Below, in pieces: positions 1-10,080 of a DNA stretch of 64,000 nt. The notes under the pieces are model-generated. The model did no database searches, had not been told where the DNA came from, and worked only from the letters and a program-made list of their open reading frames with translations. The stretch is from Haemaphysalis longicornis (Eukaryota; Arthropoda; Arachnida; Ixodida; Ixodidae). Position numbers and translations under genes: made by a program. The stretch lies in assembly GCA_013339765.2 (NCBI GenBank), contig CM023454.1:133627399-133691398 (forward strand), written 5' to 3'. Every line of letters begins with the position of its first letter. The stretch's first letter is position 1.

Positions 1-104
1 CGATTCCTTAAATTAGGGTGCACTGACAGAAGATATGGGGTTTGTTAGCTCTCTTGAGTTGACTCCCCATATCTTCTGACAGTGCACCCTAATTTAAGGA
101 AGCG
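1..104. repeat. Near-perfect inverted repeat (hairpin)
   Basis: Bases 1-40 and 65-104 are reverse complements with 2 mismatches in 40; the loop is 24 nt. The left arm starts at the first base of the window, so the repeat may be longer. It codes for nothing visible. It could be the core of a fold-back element, a stem-loop locus, or an inverted-read assembly artefact. Confidence 0.85.
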
Positions 105-465
105 GGTGACAACAGTTCATCTTAAGTTCATCGTTGGCCGATTCGTTCGATGGCCGAGCATACCGGAGAACAGCCGTAGGTTGGCCAGTAAAGAATCGGA
201 CTGGCTGTGCTGCCTGGGCAAATGTCATTATGTCTTTACATGGGTTAAACCTTGAAGTTACGTTGTGCTGTGTCCCAGGTAACTCTGAGATCTCAGGGAT
301 CTAGACCGGAGATAAATGCGGGTTCGGCTGCACTTACAAATACTGCTGCTATAAGAACAGTACCCTATATAAACCTCAAGTAACCTATCAGACAGCACCT
401 TCGCAAATCACGCCAAACTTAATGGAGTACAGAAACAGACAAGTTGCACTTATAAAACAGAAATA
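105..465. other. No recognised feature
   Basis: No coding similarity, RNA gene or repeat was recognised between the hairpin and the 3' end of LINE A. Confidence 0.5.
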
Positions 466-1854
466 TTAATTTCTATTTTATTTGTTCAATACTGCAGGCC
501 ACCGGTGATAGAGGGAGGAGTACACAAATTGTTACAATGATTGCAGAAATAGACATCAAAGGTAAACATACAGAAGAGCATGGCGGAAAAACGCAATGGT
601 GACAGAGAAAAAAAACACTAAAAGATATAAGTGTGATTGAACAGGTCTGAAAGAAATGAAAAGAAAAGAAAAAGATCAGGGTCTGTGTGAGGAATAACTA
701 TACAAATCCAATAAAAGAGTCAATCTTCTAACTGGTAGATTAGTGACTGCACATTTCTAGGCGCAAACTTTCTGGAGGCAGAATTTCAGTGACTCATAGT
801 ACGACGAAATAAAGAGTGTTTGAAGTTTTTTGTGCGAGCAGAAATTGGAGTGAATTTTAGAAGGTGATAGTTACTGGTTGGCGTGGACGAAAGAGGCTGC
901 AAATACAAGGAAGGATCAAGTATAAATTCTCCGTTCCTAAGATGGTGGAGAAATGTATGTTCAGCCATTTTTGGCGAGCTTGCATTGTCAATAGGTTGTT
1001 TATTTTCACTAAATCTTTTGGGGAATCATGACGACGCCAACGGTTGAAAATGAAACGTACCGCAAGTCTCTGAATTTTCACGAGTTTCTTGATGTTTTTT
1101 TCTGTGTGATAATTCCAAATAATACCTTCGTATACTAGCTCTTAAAAGTGTATAAAAGCAGCCAGTTTGACACTGAATTGCGAATTCCTAATTTTGCGCC
1201 TCAAACAAAGATGTTCACGTGGTGCTGAAGTGCAAATAGTATTTATGCGTGCAGACCACAAAAGGTTACTAGAAAATGTGACGCCGAGGTACTTGAAACT
1301 GCTAGCTTCGGATATGTTGACGCCTTTAAGCGGGACTGGTAAAAAATAGGAAATGTTTTATTTGTTATACGTCATTACCGTCTTATGTTGACTGAGGTTT
1401 TTATCAGAGGTGTCGCACCGTTAAGGTATGGCGTTTAAACTGTAATTTAAATTAGTTATGTCATTAACTGTTATTTAAGTAGCTTGGTCATTACTCGAAT
1501 TAACAGCTTTATATGAAAGACAATTGTCTGCAAATAGACGAATACGAAGTCCTTTGTCGACACATGTAGATAGGTCATTAATGTATAACAAAATAACAAT
1601 GGGCCAAGGATGCTTTCTTGATCTACTAAGAAGTTCACAAAGGCGTTTTATGAAATATGACCACTGATATAAATGGATTTTTTGCGCATTTCTATATACG
1701 AGGCAATCCAATTGTTAGGTTGTGGAGAATTTTGAGCTCATATAGTTCAAATAGTAAGCCCGAATGTCAAATCGGGTAGAATGCATGGCTGAAATCTATG
1801 GCAATTACATCAAGTTTACCCGACTGATCGATAATGAACGAGAAAGTGTGTAAA
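466..1854 (-). pseudogene. LINE A, segment 5: RT palm to C-terminus and 3' UTR
   Basis: Remains of a CR1/Jockey-type non-LTR reverse transcriptase, read on the minus strand. From high to low coordinates one can read the first catalytic block (residues like DVIAIDFS, near 1790-1810), a YINDL block followed by FADN where the active site should be FADD (about 1550-1580), and the C-terminal domain (RRHDSP near 1035, LYLQPLS near 900, FKHSLFRRT near 800). The 3' UTR ends near 466 with GAATAAA-like sequence on the minus strand. Several frameshifts and stops separate these blocks. The first readable residues follow directly on from those left at 12550, so this is taken as the 3' portion of the same LINE copy. 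Clade assignment (CR1/Jockey superfamily) is by family resemblance only. Confidence 0.75.
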
Positions 1855-1871
1855 ATAAGCCTCCTGCGCTG
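1855..1871 (+). repeat. Left 17-bp terminal inverted repeat
   Basis: Exact inverted match to 12533-12549. It abuts the LINE A RT fragment. Confidence 0.7.
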
Positions 1872-3534
1872 CCCAGGTGGCGCTGCGCAAGCGGCGTTCG
1901 GGCAGTACTTCCGGGTAGTACAAAGCTGCGCGGGTCCCGTAGGATCCCGTGTTGACAGAAACTAAATGAGTTCGATGCTACCGATTGTTCGCGACATGGT
2001 CACCAGCCCATCCCCGACAAGTCCGTCTCTTCCGGCGATCAACATGGCATTAGGGGAAAAAGCTTTGCCGCGCTAATAAACGTTTACAGCGCCGGCGAAA
2101 GTGCCGGGACGGTGACGGCGCTCTCCCACTCGCATGTTCACTGACCATTTGAAGTGAAACTTCTAGTTTAAACTAATACTCTAGGGGACAAGAACTTTTC
2201 AACAACAGCCGATCAAAAAACAAGAGTGACGCAATCGGCGATGATCGCGATTTAAAACGCCAGAAAGTACGGCTGACCGCTGGCTCGCTTGCTGGCGCCT
2301 GCCGCATTTTTGCGTACCTTCGCACTATGTGTGCACTTTCATTAAACAGTACTCGGTGGCGTCGCCGTTACGAATACATGGTGGAGCGTTAGCTTGCCGT
2401 TTTGTAGCCTCTCTCAGTGACGAAATGTAGCGAGCGTCAGAAGCCTGAAATCTGTTTTGCGATTTCGGTATTAGTGGCGGTAAAACAAGGTGGTCGGGTG
2501 AAATGAGAGGCTGCTTGCTGTCTCTGTTTGCTCACACTTTACTTAATTACGCTCCTGCATAATATATTCCCAGTTTGCACTTAATAGGCTAGAATAAGGT
2601 TCAGAAACGTTTTGCATTGTAGTGTGGCGTTGCACACAGCCGCCACGTCGGAGTGCTGGACGGTAAATTGGGTGGAAGCGGAAGGAAGACTTTGAACACC
2701 AAAAAAGAAGAAATAGGGAATTGCCAATAATATTTGACAATTATCTGGGGGACAATTCAACTGGAAGCCACCATTTGTTTGTTCTTGTCACAGTTCCTAA
2801 CTCAATTTGAGGACGAAAAAGGCGTGTCGGGGTTCAGATTGTTAGCGACGACTCCTGCACTAGAAGATAACCAACAGCGGCAGTGATCGAGCGTGTGTAA
2901 ATATCCACGGCCGCGCGCCATGTATGCAGCTGTTATATTAGGCAAATATAGAAGTACACAACTTTGCAGGTAGCGGGAGTGCTATTTGGTTTATGTTCTG
3001 CGTCCTTTAATAGCGCCTAATTTGTTTATTTTACGCTATTGCCTCACGTACTCGCTAGTATACATGTACCCTGTCGTTCGTAAATCCTGCGGCGTAAAAC
3101 TTTACGCAAGAATTTATCATTTAGTTTTTTAAAATACAAAACAAACTTTGCACTCGTTTTCAAGGTGGTGCCAGGCCAGAAGAGTCAGCTGAGTCGGCTG
3201 CGCCATTCTTGCGGTCGCTAACATGCTCCCGCTGAAGCAACCTTTTGCAGTTACCAGCAGCGTTCGGTGTTTATGGTACTCGTGAACTTTCCTTTGTCGA
3301 CCGCACGCAAGAAGAACGGTAATGGTTGTCAGGAAGTTAGACCACCCGACCTTGCGATGCTGTCTCACGCCGCGAAGACCCCGACCGCTGGCGTTAAAGA
3401 TAGACGATAAATCGGCTTGTTTTAGCGGATGTTATTTGTTTATTCTCTGCAACTACTTTAAGTGCTAATTCATACAGTGTGCAGTCATTTAAACGCGCCG
3501 CAAAGCGATAATATTAATAATAATAATAATAATG
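1872..3534. other. No recognised gene; GC-variable unique-looking DNA
   Basis: No family match, long ORF or RNA gene was recognised. Short ORFs on the minus strand (2543-2740, 3129-3368) have no recognisable motif. The stretch ends in a (TAA)n tract at 3511-3533. Confidence 0.5.
3511..3533 (+). repeat. (TAA)n microsatellite
   Basis: Simple trinucleotide repeat directly beside the 3' end of LINE B. On the minus strand it reads as an ATT-rich tail after GAATAAA, so it may be the LINE 3' tail rather than target DNA. Confidence 0.8.
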
Positions 3535-4034
3535 TTTATTCACATTTCAAAATACAGAACATTATCCAGCCCGCATAAGCCGCATGGCTTGTGTGCGCCG
3601 CTGGGCAGTCACAGGAGGGCGCAAATTGGGACACAACGGGAGTAGAAAGCTGAAGGAGCCCAACAATCGCAAGGAAAATATCTTGAGCAACTGCCATGCC
3701 CAGGAAAAAAAAAAGAAAAAAAGAAAAAAGAAACCGCCAAGGTACTTTTTACTTACATACACAGGAAAAGCATTTAGCAGTCGGTCGCACTTCAAATTGT
3801 TACAATGGTTTTTTAGGTACATCCAAAACAGCGCAATGCATTCATTCATTGTCCGCAATAAATGACATCAAAAATGTTTTTACCTGCTTCATATTATTAA
3901 CCACTGGCTCCGTTTTAATTCTGTTAAATAAATGTGGGAAATTGAAGGCACGAGATTTTTTACCATAATAAGTGTACACACGTGGCAATACAAACTTTCA
4001 ACGTTTCTCAAAGGCCCTAGCTTTAACATTCACA

Positions 4035-4053
4035 ACTTCGAATTCATTTTGAT
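4035..4053 (+). repeat. Target-site duplication of LINE C, left copy
   Basis: 19 bp identical to 5580-5598. It lies inside LINE B ORF2. Confidence 0.9.
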
Positions 4054-5579
4054 GATGATGATGGTTGGATGTTAATGGCGCAAGGCCAACTAGGACAAAG
4101 AGCGCCAAAACAGTGGTTAAATATGAGAGGTGAGAACTTAGACACTGATATCAGTAAGCAAGAACAAAAGTAAAATCAATAAAAGACAGTGAGGATGGCT
4201 GGTGTAAAGGGCCAGGTTGTGATGGTGCGTGGCATGAAATAAAGCTTTAAAAACTACGCGTGATAGGAAATGAGATGTAAAAACTTGATGTCACTGAGAA
4301 ACTTAAAAGTGCGTTGCACAGGAATCACGGGATCATCCGCTAGAAAGAGTGCTGGGTGTAGTGGAATGTGTTGTCTGTAGAGTTGAGGGAAGTGCTTGCG
4401 TCTTGTTGTCTGGAGTGCTTTGCATGTAATTAGGATGTAAAGTACGGATAGGCTCTCCCCACACCTGCTACACAGGGGTCATGGAGATCCGGTGAGCAGA
4501 TGGGAGTGTGTCGCGTGTGTGTGGCCTATCCGTAATCTACCTAGGGCAACTTCGATGAATCTGTTGTGTGAGTCACTAGTGTATCGTCCTAAGTGTGGCT
4601 TTACTATGTGTAACTTGTTGTCTGTCTGTGTATTCCAGTCGGCTTGCCATGTTTTGCGAAGGTGTTGTCGGATGTGTGGCTTGAGGTCAGTGTAGGGTAT
4701 TGTTGTTATGTCCACTGTGCTTGCAAGTGCAGCAGTGGCGGCCATTTCATCTGCGGTCTCATTCCCCGCGATTCCAGCATGGCCTGGAACCCAGCACAGG
4801 ATTAGTTGAAAATTATTTGCATATATAGACATCATGAAATTAAAGACAAGATTGACAATGTGGTTTTTCTTGGGTCTGTGTGAAGACAATGCACGTACAA
4901 CGCTCAAAGAGTCTGTGAAGATGACGGACTTAGGAATTCGTTTTTTAAGAATGTGCTGAACGATGAGTAAAATGCCATATGCTTCTGCAGAGAAAATAGT
5001 GGTGTGTACACTCATGGTTCTGCAAGCAATAAAGTTCGGGCCATGAGCGGCGCACGACACTGTAATTGAAGTTTTCGAGGCATCGCTATAGAATTCGGCA
5101 CATTTATATTTATCCTGAAGCGACAAGAAATGCTGCAGAATCGCAGCTCTCGGAACCCTGTTTTTATCTATTTTCATGAAAGAAACATCACAACAAACAG
5201 GCTGCAGTTGCCATGGTGGTATAACGTCAGAAAATGATGATGATGTACAGACATCTAAAAACCCAACGGAAAGACCTGAAGCTTCCTCTCTCACCCTCAG
5301 AGAGTAGGGCAAAGGAACAGATGGACGATTTGAGAATAGCTGGGTTGTAGATGTATCGTTGAGGACAGGTTTAAAAGGATGGTTATTGAATGATGAGACC
5401 TTAAAAGCATATAATAAATCTATGTACATTCGTTGATGTTCCAGGCACCATTTGTTACTTTCAGCGTACAGACTCTGGGCCGGGCTAGTGCGGAAAGCCC
5501 CACACGCAAGGCGCAGGCCCAAATGGAGAACTGGGTCAAGCATTTTTAGTGCTGTTTTTGATGCCGACCCATACACAAC
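4054..5579 (-). mobile_element. LINE C: 5'-truncated RNase H-bearing LINE nested in LINE B
   Basis: A minus-strand insertion bounded by a 19-bp perfect target duplication (acttcgaattcattttgat at 4035-4053 and 5580-5598). The 3' end is at 4054 with a short (CAT)n-type tail, and the 5' end is truncated inside the RT thumb. Only thumb, RNase H and C-terminus remain. The 3' end resembles that of common tick LINEs. I-like clade is inferred from the RNase H. Confidence 0.9.
4479..5576 (-). pseudogene. LINE C ORF2 C-terminal half with RNase H domain
   Basis: 365 codons with no start of their own: the frame begins in the RT thumb (LRLACGAFRTSP). RNase H follows, with the four acidic blocks visible: FYSDAS (about residue 160), SAEAYG, FTDSLSVV, and WVPGHAGIAGNETAD (about residue 265). 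These would degrade RNA in RNA-DNA hybrids during retrotransposition. The C-terminus carries GRLRIGHTHATHSHLL. A TGA at 4476-4478 ends the frame, but the same frame continues past it with PLCSRCGE, the conserved cysteine motif of these proteins, so the stop is a nonsense mutation and not the natural end. The RT catalytic part is missing. Confidence 0.85.
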
Positions 5580-5598
5580 ACTTCGAATTCATTTTGAT
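5580..5598 (+). repeat. Target-site duplication of LINE C, right copy
   Basis: 19 bp identical to 4035-4053. Confidence 0.9.
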
Positions 5599-8266
5599 AA
5601 AAGTGCTTGCACAAATCATCAAACATAAATTGCTTTTGAACAGGTAAAACATGAAATCGTTTCATGACATCTTCCAATGGTTCACCATGGTGATTTGTAC
5701 TATAAGCGAGGTTGTATGCAATTTTATGGAAGATGGTGTTCAGAATATTGAGCTTGTAGGATGATGCGAGCCCATATATTGTAATTCCGTATTTGATAAT
5801 GGACTCTCCTAAACATTTATATATACAAGCTTTTTAACTGAAGTGTTGCAAATAGAGTGCAGCGCATACAAGGAAGCGCATACTGTTCTAAGACGTTTGG
5901 CAACGTATTCAATGTGAAAGCTCCAATTAGGTGTGTCGTCAAAATATAACCCCAAATATTTTACGTTATGTTGAAGTGTTAGCACGGAACAAGAACAGTT
6001 ATTGAATTTACTGCCGTGCAAGTGTAATGGGTAAGCTGATTGAAAAGACTTATAAGGGCTAAGTAAGCAAATAAGATTTGTCTTCGATTTATTTATATAG
6101 ATATGATTATCGGTCAGCCAGTCTAAAATGGTACAAATGTTTCTCTGAAAGACACGGGCACCATCATTATAGGCTGTGCAAGGGAAAACAACGGCAGTAT
6201 CATCGGCATACATATAGACATGGGATTCAAGGGAAAGACTGGCCAGATCATTAACATAAATATTGAATAACAGCGGCCCGAGGATTGATCCTTGGGGTAC
6301 CCCGGTTTTCATTAGTACCGGCTTACTATAACAATCACCTACCCGGACGCGTTGAAAACGTTTAGAAACGTAATCTTTAAAAAAGGCAAGATAAGGACCC
6401 CTAAACCCAAAATCATTTAATTTATTAAGTAATATACAGTGGTCTATTGTGTCAAATGCTTTTTGCAAGTCTACGAAAAATGTTATCACGAGGTTATTTT
6501 TATCAATTTCACTACATAAACGGTCATTTGATTCTTCAAGCAGATGAATAGTACTTAACCCGCTGCGAAACCCAAACTGATGAGAGCTGAAAAGATCGTA
6601 TTTCTGACAAAAGGAATTCATATTTTTGTAAACTATCTTCTCAAGTACACAAGCTAAAGAATTCAGAATGGCTATAGGCCGGTAATTTGCAAAATTTTTC
6701 TTGAGCCCTTTTTTAATAGGGGCCGTATCACCGTGATCTTCATCCCTTCGGGTATTCTACCTGTTCTGAAGGTTTCAGTAATGCTATAAAGTAGTACTAA
6801 TTTATTATGACTGAAATTGCACACAAGATCTCGTAATCGTATTCCATCCAGGCCAGGAGACTTGGTAATGGGCATGCTTCGCATGGCCGGCCATAAGTCA
6901 AACTCTGTGGCCATTGGTAAATAGGCAGAATTACAACATGATGAAGGCTCTAGAACAGATACAGGCTGTAGGTTATTTTGATGCAGTTTTTGAAGCTCTC
7001 CTAAAAACTGGTCACTAAAGTTATTAGCTAATACTTCTGGAGTTTGGCATGGGAAAGCGTCTGCGATAAATTCATCAATATAAGCCTTTGGCGGTCGGCC
7101 AAATATTTTGTTCACCAGTTGCCAGGTTTGCTTTGTGTTCTTTCTACAAAGGGAAAATTCAGTGATTTGATATTTCTGTTTTGCAAGCCTTAATTTTGCA
7201 GTAAGTTTATTTCTTACTTGTTTAAATTCCTCTCTCGCGAGTAAATCAGTTGGGTTTCTTTGACATTTTCTAAAAAGTTGGCTCTTTACGTGCGAGAGAG
7301 CAATTATATCATTGTCAATCCACGGACTTCCGGTATTTCTTCGTTTAAGTTTTAACTTAGTCCTTGAAACATGATAAATGTCTTGAAATTTTGTTACCAG
7401 AAGTTCGTAAGCTTGAATGTGGTTGTGATTCAGGAAAGAATTCCAATCAAAAGAACGTACGTATTGGTCTACATTACTTGCGTTTATAACAAATTTCTCT
7501 TTTTTAGAAGGTTCATGCATATTATTCGCTTCACCTAGTACTGTCAACGTAGTGAAATAATGGTCAGCAACCTTTTCCTTAATAACACACCCCAAAACAT
7601 TATGTTTGTTTAGCCTAGTGGAGATATGGTCGATGCATGTTTTCGTTACCCTATCGCCTGTTATCTCCTCTCTGGTGTAATCTAGAATCTGGTTTTCTCT
7701 CCCATGACTTGCTAATAACGTAAGGTATTTAGTAGCAGTGGTTTTTAGCTTGCCTGAAATGTCGATATTCATGTTTACCACTAGTATAATGTGTCAGTTA
7801 GTACCCTGCTTCTTTAGAAAGCTGGAGAGCTCTTCAAAGAACGCCTCAGAGTTGCTGTTAGGAGGCCGGTACACTGCATATACTAGGATTCTTCTTGCGA
7901 CCTAGTCAGGGACAAAACAAGTATTTCGGCCTCATCAAAAGACACTGGGATTTGTTCGCATAACCAGCCCTGCTTAACAAACACCATTACACCTCCCTCC
8001 TTTTTTTTCTGCAAAACGAGAAGGATTGAAAATTATCGATTCTAAATTGAGGACATTCCGGTTCCGTGATGTTAATTTCCGTAAGAACGAGTATTTCTAG
8101 GATTAGAAGTGTTTCTTTTAAATATAACTGCAGCAGATCCCAGTGCTTGCGCAAACTCCTCACGTTGATATGGATTAGGTCTAAAGTCGCGTGATTGGAT
8201 TGTTCAGTTTGCCAATCTCGCCTTCTTTCAAGCCAGTCTTGAAAGGAACTTAATGTGTCATCCATA

Positions 8267-9297
8267 CTAAACAAGTTTCCTCAGGGCATTTTCGTTGTCA
8301 ATGTGGATAATCGTAGTGCCTTCAATTTTTTTCACCAGTACTCGACCACCTCGGATCCAGACAAATTTCTACCCTTTGACCTCGGCTTCCGCCTTCGCCA
8401 GCCAAAGGAGTCTCCTTGCTTTGGCTGTAATGTTTTCGTTCACGTACATTTTTTCGCCCTTTAGAGCTAGCCTTTGCTCCAACCATTTATCCCTCGTTTC
8501 TCGATTTGAGAAACGTACAAGTATGGGGGGAGCCGTAGTTGGTTTGCCTTTAGTTCTGTGAACAGCTTCTATAGCATCAGGCCAAGGAACGGGGCGGCCA
8601 AGCTTGCTAGCGAGTGTTGCAATTGTTTCCCTTAGGTTTTCATTTGTCCGGAACTGTATGCCATGTATTTCTAAATTGTTCTTACGCGAGTAAATTTCAA
8701 GCTTTTCGACATCGTTTTTCAGCTGGCTGAGGCGTGAATTCTTTTCTGCTAGCTGAACTTCCAGAGCGGTCGTCCTCTTTTGCAGCTCGTTTATATCTTC
8801 TTTTTGTGTTTCTATCTTGACGCCATGATCTTTCATGCTCGATGATACGAATTCAACTCTTTTTTTCCATTTCTTGTATGAGCTTCGACTGGTTTTCTAT
8901 CTTGGTATCAGTAACACTGTGTTTTTCAAGTTATTGTTCCTGTTTCTTTTCCAGCGCGTCCAACCGGGTGAGAACTAGATCCAGTTTAGACATCAGTTTT
9001 TCTAGTAATGCGTTATCGGAGCCGCTATGCCCCTTGTCTGGCAACGGCACCGGCACCGCCGCGAGCGCATGCGCAGATACCTCATGCTCGCCAGAGGAAG
9101 ACGATTGTTGAAAAGAACAGGTTGCGCATGACCAGGTATTTCCGCTCATTATGCGATAGCTGCTTTAAACGTTTCTTAGTAAGGCCAGCACACTTTCCGG
9201 AATGGTAAAGATTATCACACTTTGAGCATGCCAGGCTTTGAACATCAGTCGTAATCGCTTTCTTGCACGCAACACAGAAGTTTTCACTAGACATCAT
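8267..9297 (-). pseudogene. LINE B ORF1: PHD-finger, coiled-coil, FP-like nucleic-acid-binding protein
   Basis: ORF1 proteins package LINE RNA. From the ATG at 9295-9297 (or 9292-9294) the first about 60 residues have paired cysteines and a histidine in PHD-finger spacing (CVAC, CSKC, YHSGKC; then WSCATC after a frameshift near 9155). A low-complexity linker follows, a coiled coil (about 8990-8700, regular Leu spacing), then EIYSRKNNLEI and a compact domain ending in LVRFSNRETRDKW. Beyond an in-frame TAG at 8366-8368 the frame continues (KFVWIRGGRVLV) to TAG at 8267-8269. That tail resembles the baculovirus-FP-like domain found in many arthropod LINE ORF1s. Two lesions (frameshift, nonsense) make it dead. 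The natural stop is one base from the ORF2 ATG. Confidence 0.8.
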
Positions 9298-9450
9298 GTG
9301 AACAAGAATTGTGCAGTCCGGCGGAGAAAAAGGCCGTGCAAACACTTATCCGAAATAGGCAAACTGAGTCTCACCTAAAACAACAAGATGGAATGAGTGA
9401 TCCCGCCTCGCGTACTCCGCCGGACTGCAGTCGGTGTCCGTGAGCGCTCG

Positions 9451-9458
9451 CTTTTATA
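9451..9458 (-). promoter_or_regulatory. TATA box in monomer 1
   Basis: Minus strand TATAAAAG. A CAGT initiator-like core follows 32 nt downstream (A at 9426), ideal spacing for a Pol II core promoter. Confidence 0.65.
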
Positions 9459-9711
9459 CTCTTGGGTAAGAGTTGTCATGTCCTGGTTGGCTGTGGTGAA
9501 GGTGACGTCGAACCATGATAAGTCCAGGCTTAGTAGCAGATCGCTGCAGGCAGGATCCGAGTTGTCATCGAAGCATCCAGAAGGAAACCATCGCATGCGC
9601 AGTTGCGCCCCAAGGTGACCCGACCGAGTGGTTTCCTAAAACAACAAGATGGAATGAGTGATCCCGCCTCGCGTACTCCGCCGGACTGCAGTCGGTGTTC
9701 GTGAGCGCTCG

Positions 9712-9719
9712 CTTTTATA
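9712..9719 (-). promoter_or_regulatory. TATA box in monomer 2
   Basis: Same TATAAAAG and downstream CAGT as monomer 1, shifted by exactly 261 bp. The element's 5' end at 9948-9950 is the position equivalent to the predicted start site of this promoter. Confidence 0.65.
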
Positions 9720-10080
9720 CTCTTGGGTAAGAGTTGTCAAGTCCTGGTTGGCTGTGGTGAAGTTGACGTCGAACCATGATAAGTCCAGGCTTAGTAGCAT
9801 ATCGCTGCAGGCAGGATCCGAGTTGTCATCGAAGTATCCAGAAGGAAACCATCGCATGCGCAGTTGCGTCCCAGGGTGACCCGACGGCGTGGTTTCCTAA
9901 AACAACAAGATGGAATGAGTGATCCCGCCTCGCGTACTTCGCCGGACTGCTTTATTCATTAAATTCATTAAACTAAGTACAACCAACTTTCACTCTGGCT
10001 TGTATTTGAAAACACGTGGAGGGTTGCGAGGGTCGTCTGCTTTTGTGCTACCCAGACGCGTCGGCCGTTAGAGGTGCTGC

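Larger units (their letters stand above)
3842..8265 (-). pseudogene. LINE B ORF2: APE endonuclease-reverse transcriptase, broken and split by LINE C
   Basis: ORF2 would nick target DNA and copy LINE RNA there. ATG at 8263-8265, natural TGA at 3842-3844; about 960 codons without the nested insertion, normal for this family. The endonuclease starts with INVRSLRKHW (about 8150) and NITEP (about 8060); a linker follows, then KSPGLDGI (about 6860), KAFDTIDH (about 6460), GVPQGSILGPLLF (about 6290) and the active site YADDT (about 6200), and the thumb with KYLGLYFD (about 5950). Lesions seen: a frameshift near 7895, an in-frame TGA near 7796, a one-base loss in an A run near 6690 that shifts the frame just before the YRPI motif, a frameshift near 5815, an in-frame stop just below 4020, and LINE C at 4054-5579. 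The stretch before the TGA carries a recognisable C-terminal tail, so 3842 is taken as the real end. Confidence 0.85.
3543..9950 (-). mobile_element. LINE B: two-ORF CR1-like non-LTR retrotransposon
   Basis: A full-length-looking LINE on the minus strand, in order: 5' tandem monomers (9950-9374), ORF1 (9297-8267), ORF2 (8265-3842) and a roughly 300-bp 3' UTR with an A-rich stretch. LINE C interrupts ORF2. A candidate 8-bp target duplication, tttattca, lies at 3535-3542 and 9951-9958, exactly beside the 5' end. If the (TAA)n tract is the true tail, the 3' boundary would be nearer 3511 and this match would be chance. PHD-finger ORF1 plus APE endonuclease plus RT is the layout of CR1-group LINEs. 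Both ORFs are disrupted, so the copy is inactive. Confidence 0.8.
9374..9950 (-). repeat. Tandem 261-bp 5' monomers of LINE B
   Basis: Two complete units (9374-9634, 9635-9895) and a 55-bp partial third (9896-9950) differ at only a handful of positions. They lie directly 5' of ORF1 in the LINE's own orientation, as promoter monomers do in mouse L1. The array stops at 9950, where unique DNA begins. Minus-strand ORFs of 73 codons inside the units are repeat-driven and not believed to be genes. Confidence 0.9.

Noticed and set aside
3562..3968. Overlapping ORFs around the A-rich stretch at 3700
   Set aside because: Low-complexity Lys/Arg or Phe runs from an A-tract in the LINE B 3' UTR.
9375..9857. 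Repeated 73-codon ORFs on both strands in the LINE B monomers
   Set aside because: They mirror the 261-bp repeat and cover the TATA region; better explained as promoter monomers.
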